From positions 1 to 64,000 of the forward strand of contig CALFSX010000235.1 of NCBI GenBank assembly GCA_937916515.1: DNA of 64,000 bases, given 5' to 3'. Position numbers and translations under genes: made by a program. Below are positions 1-8,903 of the stretch, piece by piece. The notes under the pieces are model-generated. The model was not told where the DNA came from. It ran no database searches and saw only the letters and a list, made by a program, of their open reading frames with translations. This DNA is from an uncultured Planctomycetaceae bacterium. Lineage in GTDB: Bacteria; Planctomycetota; Planctomycetia; Planctomycetales; Planctomycetaceae. Each line of letters opens with the position of its first letter. The first letter of the stretch is position 1.

Positions 1-55
1 CTTGCGTGCAGCATAACACGCTTAAATGAGCGCCCACTATTCACCGGGAAGTCCA

Positions 56-170
56 TTCTCCCACACTGTCGTTTAACAAGCCAAATCCCCGCTTGAAATG
101 CCGCTTGAAACCCTGCCCGCCAAGGCCAAAACTGCGTTGGATGGCCCATTAATTCTGATTCTTACCGGAT
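56..170. repeat. Dispersed spacer repeat, copy 1
   Basis: This spacer shares a recognisable pattern with 5508-5620. Both begin with TTCTCCCACACTGTCG, continue with an AACAAG block and a CCCGCTTGA block, and end near a GGCCCATT block. The match is interrupted by indels. No open frame in either copy looks like a real protein. It lies directly before dispersed element copy A. Confidence 0.5.
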
Positions 171-179
171 TGTCCAGAG

Positions 180-311
180 TCTTACTCAAAATGATGCGTG
201 CACGGTGCGCATCATTCCCATACTCGGAGCGACAACGGAGCGGCTCGGCGACGAGAGCGTCCCACGTCGTACCGTAAGCCACGCCACCGGGTCAAGGGCG
301 AAGCCCTTGTT
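180..311 (+). repeat. Dispersed ~130-bp element, copy A
   Basis: This copy is closely similar to 21612-21740 and to the reverse complement of 23146-23271. Conserved landmarks in order are a TCTTACT start, a hairpin with apex GCACGGTGC, the block GCGACAACGGAG followed by GGCTCG, the block ACGCCACCGGG, and the terminal hairpin CAAGGGC-GAA-GCCCTTG. In this copy the first hairpin has a perfect 9-bp base (AATGATGCG with CGCATCATT). The last 20 bp overlap the symporter gene's 3' end on the other strand and provide its final codons and stop. Confidence 0.85.
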
Positions 312-2169
312 TGGGCTGGGCTGTTGGTTGTGTCATGATCGAGACAGACCATGCCAGGATCGCTGACATGACCAGATCCCAGACAAACGGATTCATGCCC
401 AACAGCTCATACGGGCTAAACTGCTGCGTGGTCAGATAGCCGGCCACGGTCAACACTAGGTGCATAGCTGTGCCGCCCAACATACCTGCAATGGCGCCGG
501 CCGATGTGAATTGTGGCCAATACAGCAACAGCAGCATCGGAACCAGAAAACAGGCCGCCAAACCGCCACTTGCAAAAACAATCAGGTCCTGCAGATACAT
601 CGGTGGATTGACGACCATCACGACCGCCAACAGGCCGACGATGGTTGTAACCGCATAGCTCATTCTCCGAAGCACTCGCTCAGGAGCATCCGGGCGGAAA
701 TGACGCTGATAGACATCGCGCACCAACGAAGAAGAGACCATCAGCAGAAAACTATCCACACTGGACATGACTGCTGCAAAAGGCGCCGCGACCACCAGCC
801 CCGCCAGCCACGGAACACCAGCCGCCGCTGTTAGATGGCTCGCAAGGTCGGGCATCGTCCGATCCGGATCGATCTCCATACCCGGCATCAATACTCGCCC
901 ACAACAGAAAATCAGAAGCAGTGCAAAGAAGATGATGTTGTAGTAGACCGTGACGGTCACAATCGAAACACGCAAAGTTCGATTGTCTTTGAACGCCATC
1001 AAACGCACCATATTCGCGGGCTGCCCGGTCGCACCGAATGGCCAAAAGATAAAGAAACTGAGCGCACTACTGATCGCCAGAAATCCAAGACCGCTGTTAG
1101 CACTCGGTCCCGGGTTGCTCAGGTAGACGCCTGCTTTACCAGCACCATATGCGTACTCGCGAATCTCAAGCACTTCCACCGAAACTTCCACCGAAACTTC
1201 CGCGTCAAAACTCGACATGCTAACCGCGTCAATGTCCGATCGTGCGGTCAGCCGTAAACCGGCCACTTGAGCACTTTCGGTATCGCCCGCCACGATGCGT
1301 GTTGATTGGGCCAAACGAACGGTATCAGCACTCGTCTTGATCCATGAGCCTTTGGGCAGAACAATGTCCACCTCCTGTGGTTCGCTCACCACAACTCGCA
1401 CATCACAATGCTCCGGAGGCGTCATTGCCGCCATCTTTCGGGTTGCGTTACCAATTCCGCCAACTTGATAGAGTGCCAACGCAAGCATAATGACAACCCC
1501 GACCAACATCACCACACCTTGCATCACGTCGGTCCACACGATCGCCCGAAAACCACCGTAGACGACGTAGCCCACAACGGCCAGCGCGAATGCCGCAAGA
1601 CAGAGCAGGTATTCGCCAGACGCGTCGCCAAACCACGGCAACCCGCTTGTACGCTCAGAAACCCAAAGTGCAGCAGCTTGAAATGTCGGCTCGCCCCCCA
1701 GCAACGTGCTAAGAATTTTCCCGCCCGCCTTAAACTGTGCGAGCAGGTAAAAAAACATGAAGAACACCAGCAGACACGTCGCCACCACCCCAGCTGCGTC
1801 ACTTTTCATTTTCGCAGCGAACACTTCCGGGATTGTCACCGCCCCGGTTTCGCGAGACACACGATTAAGTCGCTTGCCTAACAGCCCCATGGAAAGCAGC
1901 GGTAACGTCATGAAGCCTGCGATCCAAAACGCCAGCGACCATCCATGCGTGTAAATCAATGCGGGGAACCCCATGAAGGTGCCACCCGATGCGTTCGTCG
2001 CCGCAAACGTGAGCGCAAACGCCCAGACTCCCAAACTGCGGCTGCCCAGAAAATACTCGCCAACGAATTCCTTTCCACGCGAAACGCGTCCGGAAAGAAC
2101 TGCCAGCAACATGACAACAGCTGTGTAAATCGCAAACGTAACTAACGCTGCAGTGGATTGCTCAGCCAT
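292..2169 (-). CDS. Sodium:solute symporter, PanF-like (SSS family)
   Basis: A polytopic inner-membrane transporter of 625 residues expected to import an organic solute with Na+. The N-terminal half has the SSS layout: a first membrane helix, a YFLGSRSLG motif, then an ATNASGGTF stretch of the kind that lines the substrate and sodium path. The next gene upstream is a DUF997 protein, the usual partner of the pantothenate symporter PanF, so pantothenate is a reasonable but unproven substrate. Residues about 250-345 form an extra hydrophilic segment between membrane helices, with a small tandem repeat (VSVEVSVEV), that is not expected in PanF. The last residues (KQGLRP) and the stop are encoded inside the dispersed element at 180-311. 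Confidence 0.88.
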   Translation of the reverse strand: MAEQSTAALVTFAIYTAVVMLLAVLSGRVSRGKEFVGEYFLGSRSLGVWAFALTFAATNASGGTFMGFPALIYTHGWSLAFWIAGFMTLPLLSMGLLGKRLNRVSRETGAVTIPEVFAAKMKSDAAGVVATCLLVFFMFFYLLAQFKAGGKILSTLLGGEPTFQAAALWVSERTSGLPWFGDASGEYLLCLAAFALAVVGYVVYGGFRAIVWTDVMQGVVMLVGVVIMLALALYQVGGIGNATRKMAAMTPPEHCDVRVVVSEPQEVDIVLPKGSWIKTSADTVRLAQSTRIVAGDTESAQVAGLRLTARSDIDAVSMSSFDAEVSVEVSVEVLEIREYAYGAGKAGVYLSNPGPSANSGLGFLAISSALSFFIFWPFGATGQPANMVRLMAFKDNRTLRVSIVTVTVYYNIIFFALLLIFCCGRVLMPGMEIDPDRTMPDLASHLTAAAGVPWLAGLVVAAPFAAVMSSVDSFLLMVSSSLVRDVYQRHFRPDAPERVLRRMSYAVTTIVGLLAVVMVVNPPMYLQDLIVFASGGLAACFLVPMLLLLYWPQFTSAGAIAGMLGGTAMHLVLTVAGYLTTQQFSPYELLGMNPFVWDLVMSAILAWSVSIMTQPTAQPKQGLRP

Positions 2170-2264
2170 CGAGTTTATCGTCCAGGTCGTTAGACTTCAT
2201 TAAATCAGCAAACTTGTTCACGTTGAGTCAGGTTTTCTGAGCGACATAGTCGCGTTTCTGAGCG

Positions 2265-2579
2265 TCAGCTCAAATGGGCTGCGGGCTCCTCCGCATCAGG
2301 CTCATCGTCCGACATTTTGAACAACGCGAACCAAATGGTGAACAGAGTCGAAAAGCACCAGGGTGCGAACACGCCCAACACAACCCAGGCTGGCATGCCC
2401 AGCACCACCAGAGACTCAGCTGGGTCCGAGGCATAGCCAAACTGATGGCAAACGCCCAGTACCCAAACCGCCATTATCAACCAGAACGCCACCATTACCA
2501 GGGCTTCAAATCGAAAACCTCGTCGCGTCAAACGACTGGCTGTGGGTGCTTTAGCAGCGTTCTCTTCCTTATCGTTCAT
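2265..2579 (-). CDS. DUF997 / YhdT-like small membrane protein
   Basis: A 104-residue membrane protein with two hydrophobic segments (about residues 25-45 and 60-85) and acidic ends. Its size, topology and position directly upstream of a PanF-like symporter match the YhdT/DUF997 family, which sits beside panF in enterobacteria; its biochemical role is unknown. I chose the start at MNDKEEN because it lies one base after the dipeptidase stop codon, which suggests translational coupling. A longer frame reaching 2660 would overlap the dipeptidase and adds a leader unlike the family. The 95 bp before the symporter holds no obvious terminator, so the three genes may be one operon. Confidence 0.75.
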   Translation of the reverse strand: MNDKEENAAKAPTASRLTRRGFRFEALVMVAFWLIMAVWVLGVCHQFGYASDPAESLVVLGMPAWVVLGVFAPWCFSTLFTIWFALFKMSDDEPDAEEPAAHLS

Positions 2580-2580
2580 C

Positions 2581-3726
2581 TCAATCGCCCCACGCGTGTC
2601 TAAGAAAGCTGAGGAAATTCCCGTGGCAAATGCGTTGCAAATCGTCTTCGCCATAGCCACGTTGCTGCAGGATATCCACGAACTTTTTCACATCAGCAAT
2701 CGAATCCAGGTCGGCGGGCGTTTGCTCTGTTCCGAATCCGCCATCCAGGTCGGTTCCTATTCCGACGTGATTCGCGCTCCCCAACAACTGGCAGATGTGA
2801 TCCACATGATCAGCCAGGGCGCTAAGCGTTGCATCTGATCTATCTGCGGGAGTAGTTTTTCCGCGCTGCCAATCGGGCACGACCATCCAGACATCCATCG
2901 CCATACCAATGACAGCGCCGCGTGCAGCCAGCGATTTTATTTGTTCATCGGTCAGCTGCCGCGGGTCGTCGACCAAAGCTCGACAGTTGTGGTGGCTTGC
3001 CCAGACCGGCCCCGAGAAAATCTCTAACGACTCCAGCATTGCCAATTCACTAAGATGCGTTACGTCCAGAATCATCCCAAGCTGATCCATCATCCGAACC
3101 AACTCACGCCCCTGTTGTGTCAGCGGACCTTTCACGTCATGCCCAGGCGAATAGCGTCCGTAGCCGTAGTGCGCTGGCCCGAGTGCTCGCAAACCCTGGC
3201 TGTGCGCCAAATGCAGGTCGTCCAACGTGCGAATGGAATCTGCGCCCTCTAGTGTCAGGATGTAACCAATAGGTGCTTCGTCGGGCGAAGTATCCCAAAG
3301 AGCCACGTGAGAATCTAACTGCTGCAGATTGGTGATCTGGTATAGCTCGCCAGCTTGCTCCATACTTCGATACCACGCAAGCTGGCCTTGAGCGACGGAC
3401 CACGCAATCTCCGACGAATTCCATCCACCGCCAGGACCTGCCGGCTTCATGCATCCAGCAAGTTGCGTTGCGACGCAAATCCCAATATTCGCTGCTCGCA
3501 TTTCTGGAAAGCAAACGGTGGAGCGCCCGCGCCCAGGCAAATCAACCTGGCCAACTTCGCTACTGCGAATCGCGCTAAGGGGCTGTCTCAAATCGCGATT
3601 GAATGTCAACGCGTTGAAACTCAAATCAAGATGCGCATCGAATATCAACACAACAACTTGTAGTCCGTAAAGGTAAATGGTTTCGATACCGCCGTCACTG
3701 TATCCGCCCCACCGCCGTGAATCCAC
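2581..3726 (-). CDS. Membrane dipeptidase (peptidase family M19)
   Basis: A zinc-dependent dipeptidase of the renal dipeptidase family that cleaves dipeptides, often with broad or D-residue tolerance. The family's metal and substrate residues are visible in order: the HxD pair in DAHLDL near the N terminus, the glutamate in TLEGAD, the histidine in DVTHLS, the second histidine in ASHHNCRALVDDPR with its substrate-binding arginine, and the late GTDLDGG aspartate. Length (up to 381 residues) is normal for M19. The true start may be slightly downstream of the ATG, because about 25 residues precede the first strand. No signal peptide is clear. It is the first gene of the cluster with the DUF997 protein and the symporter. 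Confidence 0.9.
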   Translation of the reverse strand: MDSRRWGGYSDGGIETIYLYGLQVVVLIFDAHLDLSFNALTFNRDLRQPLSAIRSSEVGQVDLPGRGRSTVCFPEMRAANIGICVATQLAGCMKPAGPGGGWNSSEIAWSVAQGQLAWYRSMEQAGELYQITNLQQLDSHVALWDTSPDEAPIGYILTLEGADSIRTLDDLHLAHSQGLRALGPAHYGYGRYSPGHDVKGPLTQQGRELVRMMDQLGMILDVTHLSELAMLESLEIFSGPVWASHHNCRALVDDPRQLTDEQIKSLAARGAVIGMAMDVWMVVPDWQRGKTTPADRSDATLSALADHVDHICQLLGSANHVGIGTDLDGGFGTEQTPADLDSIADVKKFVDILQQRGYGEDDLQRICHGNFLSFLRHAWGD

Positions 3727-3867
3727 TCACTTCAGGATATTACGATTTTCCAATGCAGTGCAACAGCAGCCGCGGGTTTGGTTTACTATAAACATCAATA
3801 TGAGTAGCTCGTTTTTCGCAGGATCGATTCTCGCCGGTCGACAGAATTCACCACGATAAGGCAGTTA

Positions 3868-5439
3868 TTGATGATGAAACAGTTTTACATAACACTCCTG
3901 ATGGCCTTCGCCGTTGCCTCAACCGTAGCGGGCCAGGAGCGTCCGAATATCCTGTTCATATTCTCAGACGATCACGCAGTGAATGCGATCTCTGCGTATG
4001 GTGGGCCACTGGCTGATGCGGCTCCCACACCCAACATCGACCGAATCGCGACGGAAGGAGCACTGTTTCAGAACTCGTTCTGTGCCAACTCGATCTGCGG
4101 GCCATCTCGGGCTTGCATCCTGACCGGCAAGCACTCGCACAAAAACGGCTTTCTACGAAACGGCAATGGCTTCGATGCATCGCAATGGACGGTCGCAAAA
4201 TCGTTGCAAAAATCTGGCTACCAAACAGCCGTGATTGGTAAGTGGCATTTGAACACCAACCCAGTTGCCTTCGATCATTGGGAAATCCTGCCGGGGCAGG
4301 GCAGCTACTACAATCCAGTTTTCCTGCAAATGGACGGCAGCAAGAAACAGTTCGAAGGCTACGTCACGGACCTTACGACCGACAAAGCCGTCGATTGGCT
4401 CAACAGTCGCGATGCGAAGAAGCCTTTCTTTCTGATGTGTCAGCACAAAGCGCCGCACAGAACATTCGCCCCAGCGCTGCGGCATCTGGGATCACTCGAC
4501 GGAGTTGAAATTCCCGAACCCGACAGCCTGTTTGACGACTACGCGACGCGCAGTAAGACATTACCGACTAACGAAATGGAAATCGATAGGCACATGACAT
4601 GGGCGTACGATCTCAAGCTGCGCGACGATGAACTCGATGGTGTTCAGCTACCTTCGTTTCGAAATTACGGCACTCCAGAATACAACCGCATGAACCCGGC
4701 ACAACGGGAACACTGGGACGCGCACTTCGGCCCGAAGAACCAAAAGTTCATTGCAGACTACAAGGCCGGAAAATACGATCACAAAAAATTGGTTCAGTGG
4801 AAATACCAGCGGTATATCCGCAACTATCTTGAATGCGTAAAAGCGGTCGACGACAGCGTCGGTCGCCTGCTGACTTATCTGGATGAAAACGGACTGGCTA
4901 AGAACACCATTGTCATCTATTCCTCCGACCAGGGTTTTTACCTGGGTGAACACGGCTGGTTCGACAAACGCTGGATGTTCGAAGAATCCTTCAAAATGCC
5001 GTTTGTAATTCGTTGGCCCGGCACCATTGAACCGAACTCTCGACCGACGGCGCTCATCCAGAATATTGATTACGCCCCAACGTTTCTGGAAATGGCTGGT
5101 CTGGATACGCCCGCCGAGGTTCAGGGTCAGTCCATCGTTCCAGCACTCAAGAACAGCTCGCAGCAGCTGCGTGACGCTCTGTATTACGCGTATTACGAGC
5201 TGGGCGAACACGCGGTCCCACAGCACTTTGGAGTTCGCACCCAAATGCACAAGCTGTTCTATCTACCCGAAACGAACGAGTGGCAGATGTTTGATCTTGT
5301 GAATGACCCACAAGAAATGACAAACATTTACGGCCAGCCCTCGGCTAAGGCGGTGCAGGCAAAGCTACACGCCAGGTACGATGCACTTCGCAAGCAATAC
5401 GACGCCCCCACTTATGAAGCCTACGCACCTCGAAAGTAG
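3868..5439 (+). CDS. Secreted sulfatase (arylsulfatase family)
   Basis: A formylglycine-dependent sulfatase that hydrolyses sulfate esters, probably of marine polysaccharides. A signal peptide covers about residues 1-22 (hydrophobic core, then VAG before QERPNILF). The first metal-binding stretch is FSDDHAV, and the active-site signature C-G-P-S-R-A is near residue 79; its cysteine is the residue matured to formylglycine. GKWHL and SSDQGFYLGEHGW are the later sulfatase motifs. At 523 residues it is full length. No anaerobic sulfatase-maturating enzyme is seen nearby. It stands alone between the dipeptidase cluster (divergent) and a repeat-bearing spacer. Confidence 0.93.
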   Translation: MMMKQFYITLLMAFAVASTVAGQERPNILFIFSDDHAVNAISAYGGPLADAAPTPNIDRIATEGALFQNSFCANSICGPSRACILTGKHSHKNGFLRNGNGFDASQWTVAKSLQKSGYQTAVIGKWHLNTNPVAFDHWEILPGQGSYYNPVFLQMDGSKKQFEGYVTDLTTDKAVDWLNSRDAKKPFFLMCQHKAPHRTFAPALRHLGSLDGVEIPEPDSLFDDYATRSKTLPTNEMEIDRHMTWAYDLKLRDDELDGVQLPSFRNYGTPEYNRMNPAQREHWDAHFGPKNQKFIADYKAGKYDHKKLVQWKYQRYIRNYLECVKAVDDSVGRLLTYLDENGLAKNTIVIYSSDQGFYLGEHGWFDKRWMFEESFKMPFVIRWPGTIEPNSRPTALIQNIDYAPTFLEMAGLDTPAEVQGQSIVPALKNSSQQLRDALYYAYYELGEHAVPQHFGVRTQMHKLFYLPETNEWQMFDLVNDPQEMTNIYGQPSAKAVQAKLHARYDALRKQYDAPTYEAYAPRK

Positions 5440-5507
5440 GCGTCGGTGAAACCCGGTGCCATCCACCCTCATTCGCCTCGCGCACATTCGCTCAAGGCAT
5501 TTTCAAG

Positions 5508-5620
5508 TTCTCCCACACTGTCGCTCAACAAGTCACTTGCCCGCTTGACAAGTCGCTGGAAATTCCCCAAATTCGCCTTCAACGGCAAAAGGTGGGGGGG
5601 GGACGGCCCATTTTTTACCG
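5508..5620. repeat. Dispersed spacer repeat, copy 2
   Basis: Partial match to 56-170, sharing the TCTCCCACACTGTCG start, the AACAAG and CCCGCTTGA blocks and a GGCCCATT block. It contains a run of eight G at 5594-5602 that the first copy lacks. It occupies the space between the convergent sulfatase and methyltransferase genes. Confidence 0.45.
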
Positions 5621-5659
5621 ACCCGCAAGAAACTGAGCTCTCATTTTGGTGCGGATTAC

Positions 5660-6709
5660 TCAGGGCTGAGCTTTCAACACGATGTTGAACGGAGTCTCTG
5701 CAATCCGACTGCATTGAGAGAATCCAGCACCTTCGAGAATTATTTCCTTTAGTCGCTTCTCTCCGGCTTGAGCCCCCAATGCTGCGCCTGTTTCCTGGGC
5801 GAGCGACGTTGGTACACAGACCATGGTCGACGCTGAGTAGTAAAGCCGACTAACAGGATTCATGTTCTCCGCGACAGTATCGCTGGCCATTGGCTCAACA
5901 ATCATGCAGGTGCCATCTGAATCCAACGCAGCGCGAATATGCTGCATGCCGCCAATCGGATCGCCCATGTCATGCAAACAATCAAAGACAGTAACGAGGC
6001 CATATTTTCCTGGCAGCTCTTTTGCGAGAGCGACCTCAAAACTAACGTTCGTCAGTTCGTGTTCAGTCGCGTGCTTTCGAGCTTCTTCAATCGATTTTTC
6101 ATGAAAGTCAAAACCGATAAACTCGGAATTCGGAAATGCCTGTGCCATGATCGATGTCGTAATACCATGTCCGCATCCAACGTCAGCAACTCGAATGCCT
6201 TTTTCTAATTTGGCGATCATGCCGTCGATCGATGGCAACCACCGTTGAATCAGGTGGTTTTCGTAACCGGGACGGAAGAACCTGGCGACCGCACATGACA
6301 GGCACTGGGTTTGATCGCCCCACGAAACGCCGCGGCCGGTTTGAAACGCTTCTCGGACTTGGGGTTCATTATTTTGAAATGCGGCGGCGGCTCCAAAAGC
6401 AGGGGCCAGATAAAACGGGCTACCAGGATTGGCGAAAACAAAAGCCTGTTCTGGTGTCATCAGAAACCTTTCGGATTCAACATCGTAGTCGACGTATTTT
6501 GAAGCGGCCTGAGCACACAACCATTCCATCAAGTAGCGCTCCGCCAGGCCCGTAGAGTCGGCTAACTCGCGAGGCGTGCACGGACCCAACTCGCTCAGTT
6601 TTTCGTAGATCCCCAGGCGTTCTCCGATCTGTACAAGCGGTACGGCGAATGCACCACCTAGATCGTGGAGCACACTGCCGACAAGTGTGTTGAGCTTCGT
6701 TTCATCCAT
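5660..6709 (-). CDS. SAM-dependent methyltransferase with winged-helix N-terminus
   Basis: A class I methyltransferase of 349 residues. The first ~90 residues resemble the winged-helix dimerisation region found in O-methyltransferase-like proteins of the Rv2258c type (segments TPRELADSTGL and RYLMEWLCAQ). The SAM-binding motif I is VADVGCGHGIT, followed by the acidic residue in IGFDFHEKS, and a motif IV-like FDCLHDMGDP. The substrate cannot be told. The start at MDETKL is preferred over an upstream in-frame ATG because a clear AAGGAAG ribosome site lies just before it. The gene converges with the sulfatase. Confidence 0.85.
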   Translation of the reverse strand: MDETKLNTLVGSVLHDLGGAFAVPLVQIGERLGIYEKLSELGPCTPRELADSTGLAERYLMEWLCAQAASKYVDYDVESERFLMTPEQAFVFANPGSPFYLAPAFGAAAAFQNNEPQVREAFQTGRGVSWGDQTQCLSCAVARFFRPGYENHLIQRWLPSIDGMIAKLEKGIRVADVGCGHGITTSIMAQAFPNSEFIGFDFHEKSIEEARKHATEHELTNVSFEVALAKELPGKYGLVTVFDCLHDMGDPIGGMQHIRAALDSDGTCMIVEPMASDTVAENMNPVSRLYYSASTMVCVPTSLAQETGAALGAQAGEKRLKEIILEGAGFSQCSRIAETPFNIVLKAQP

Positions 6710-7005
6710 TGTAAATTCTTCCTTTTTCGTTGATGCTATGGTTTCAGTACGACGATCGCCCATGACGGAATAAGCGTAAGGCAATTCACATTGTTACAAG
6801 AAATAACCGAAATCAGTTTTCGTATTGGTTACGCGACGCCACCCAGTCAACCTGCGGTTTGAGAATATCCTTTGTACAGTTGAAGAACTTCACGGTTTCC
6901 CCCCACGCGGAACATATTCTTCAGCGGGTACGAACCATTCAGTTTCCTGATAGCAGAAACCGACGTGTTTCTTGGTCTATCGCGCACCCAGGTCGAAGAC
7001 TAGAC

Positions 7006-7041
7006 AGCGCAAGACACCGGGCCAGCGCAAGACACCGGGCC
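7006..7041. repeat. Perfect 18-bp tandem duplication
   Basis: The unit AGCGCAAGACACCGGGCC occurs twice, back to back. It is non-coding as far as can be seen. Confidence 0.9.
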
Positions 7042-7288
7042 ATCCACCCTGAAAACAACAATTGGGATGTGCTGCAAGGCAGGGGGCGTCTGGTGATTTG
7101 CAAAAATTAGCGCAGCGTTAGTCCGCAGGAAACCGTTTTCCGTGCCTGTCGCAGCTTCCTTATCGTTACCCGGCTCGTCCGCCCATCCTACTTCACGCAA
7201 ACCGCACAGCGACAATTCGCGGCGGCGGGGCGGATTGCCCGCAAATTGCAGATTGCGTGCGAACGAGCTATCGGAATCACATTTTTTA

Positions 7289-7327
7289 ACGCAGAGGACG
7301 TAGAGTCGCAGAGGAAACGCAGAGAGG
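7289..7327. repeat. Degenerate ACGCAGAG-type short repeat
   Basis: The stretch is built from variants of AACGCAGAGG separated by a few bases (AACGCAGAGGACG, TAGAGTCGCAGAGG, AAACGCAGAGAGG). Runs of this kind occur in spacers of planctomycete and related genomes, from general knowledge; function is unknown. Confidence 0.6.
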
Positions 7328-7602
7328 GGTGGCTGCGACAGGCAGGTTTAGTCGCACGGGGATGATGAACATCGTTTGAAAACGGATGTATGCAAGTAAC
7401 AGGCTCGGAAAGATACTGGCGAGTTGATCGCTTTAGCCTGATCCTCGTGCTATTTCAGCCTTAACGTTCCGTATACCGCAAGTTGCGCATGACATCGGGA
7501 TTTCATCGGATAGCAGATAAAATCACACGAATCCCGCGACCGGTCAATGCAAAGTCTTGTGTCTGTCGAATCTTATGAAGCTGTTCTACGCTGCCGTTGC
7601 CA

Positions 7603-7640
7603 CAAAAAAAAACGGTAGACCTCGCGAGGAGATCTACCGT
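7603..7640 (-). terminator. Intrinsic terminator of the YTV gene
   Basis: Read on the minus strand, ACGGTAGA pairs with TCTACCGT around an inner self-complementary CCTCGCGAGG, followed directly by nine T. It lies 19 bp past the stop codon of the YTV-repeat gene. Confidence 0.9.
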
Positions 7641-7658
7641 ATCGTTGAAGATTTGGCT

Positions 7659-8882
7659 TTACTGGCCGCAGGCGTTGCATCCGCCGGACATTGCGGAGCC
7701 GCAGACGGTTTCCGGCACAAGGTATGATCGTACGTATGGCACCTGTCGAGTGACCTGTTTGGCAACCATGCGTGTGCAGGTTTGTTCAACTTCTCGAGGT
7801 ACCTGCTTGCAGACTTGGCGTGTCGTCACGTAAGGAACCTGCTTTTGAACGCAATATGGAACTTTGCGAACTAGTTGCTCTGTGACATTTCGGCAAACCG
7901 TGTAAGGAATCTGTCGAGTCTTTTCTTCTGTTACGTAACGACAGGTTTGATAAGGAATTCGTTCTGTTTTGGTTTCGTTAACAATCCGGCAGGTTCGATA
8001 AGGAATCTTCTGAACCATTTCCTTGGGAACCATACGAGTAACCTGATACGGAATCTTCTTCACAATCGTTTCAGGCACATAGCGTGTTACCTGATAAGGA
8101 ACCGTCTGCTTGCAAACCTGAGGCACCATAACAGTGTATGGAATCTGCTGCTGAACAACTCGTGGACACCACACTCGGCGGCAAATGGTGCGAGGCGGTG
8201 CCTGAGTTCGACAAAGACTTGGCCCACACGGACCGCAGACGATTCTGGGAAGCACGCATCCGGGAATAACGTGCTGCTTCGTGACCCATTGTCCAGTCAA
8301 TCGTCGCACGCAACGCGTCCGGGTTTCTGGTCGCATGACAGTGTAACAGCGTTCCTGTTGCAGGGTTTCCGTCACTGGACGCATTACAACCTGACGGCAC
8401 TCCCGTTCCAGTGTCTCAACCACCGGCTGCATGATGGTGTATTTGCATTCGCGAACCTGGTCGTCCCAGACCTGTCGTTGCACGGTGTAGTTCCGTTCCT
8501 GCACATGAGTTTCCATCACGGGACGCTGAACACAGTACTTCTCTTCTCGCATCGCAGTTTCGGTAACAGGACGCGAAACCGTGTAAGGCTCTTCGCGATA
8601 GGCTGTTTCCGTGACTGTGCGATAGCATGTCTGTTCCACGTTTTCCGTTACTGTTTCGTAAACGGTTCGTTTGGAAGTATAGGTCTCTGGTTCGTACACA
8701 GTGTCACAGACAGTTCTGTAGCAGGTCTCCGTCGCCATTCGACATGTTGTATAACAACACGTCGGATTACACGCTTCCGTCGGACAACTGGCGTACGAAG
8801 GAACTCCACAAAGGCCAGCGTTGGCCGCAGGAGCGAGAAGCAACACCATTCCCAGAACGGGAAAATACTTAAAACAGGACAT
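7659..8882 (-). CDS. YTV-repeat cell-wall protein (planctomycete type)
   Basis: A secreted, repetitive 407-residue protein. A signal peptide (residues 1-22, ending ANA-G) is followed by a cysteine-rich patch and then many copies of a 15-17-residue unit. In the first half the units follow a YTV-x-R-P-V-x-E-T pattern (EEPYTVSRPVTET, EEKYCVQRPVMET). After a central Cys/Pro-rich segment they become IPYxVxRxVxE units. This matches the YTV domain family, described from planctomycete proteinaceous cell walls; a structural wall role is inferred. Regular cysteines suggest disulfide cross-links. GGAGA lies 8 bases before the ATG, and a strong terminator follows. The gene is monocistronic. Confidence 0.88.
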   Translation of the reverse strand: MSCFKYFPVLGMVLLLAPAANAGLCGVPSYASCPTEACNPTCCYTTCRMATETCYRTVCDTVYEPETYTSKRTVYETVTENVEQTCYRTVTETAYREEPYTVSRPVTETAMREEKYCVQRPVMETHVQERNYTVQRQVWDDQVRECKYTIMQPVVETLERECRQVVMRPVTETLQQERCYTVMRPETRTRCVRRLTGQWVTKQHVIPGCVLPRIVCGPCGPSLCRTQAPPRTICRRVWCPRVVQQQIPYTVMVPQVCKQTVPYQVTRYVPETIVKKIPYQVTRMVPKEMVQKIPYRTCRIVNETKTERIPYQTCRYVTEEKTRQIPYTVCRNVTEQLVRKVPYCVQKQVPYVTTRQVCKQVPREVEQTCTRMVAKQVTRQVPYVRSYLVPETVCGSAMSGGCNACGQ

Positions 8883-8903
8883 GTAGAGATCTCCACAACG
8901 TGA

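Larger units (their letters stand above)
6785..7602. other. Gene-poor spacer with short repeats
   Basis: About 800 bp in which I see no convincing gene on either strand. The open frames have no family resemblance and no ribosome site. Two local repeats inside it are listed separately (7006-7041 and 7289-7327). Confidence 0.5.

Noticed and set aside
73-282. 69-codon minus-strand frame
   Set aside because: It lies across the two dispersed repeats; its codons come from repeat sequence and there is no ribosome site.
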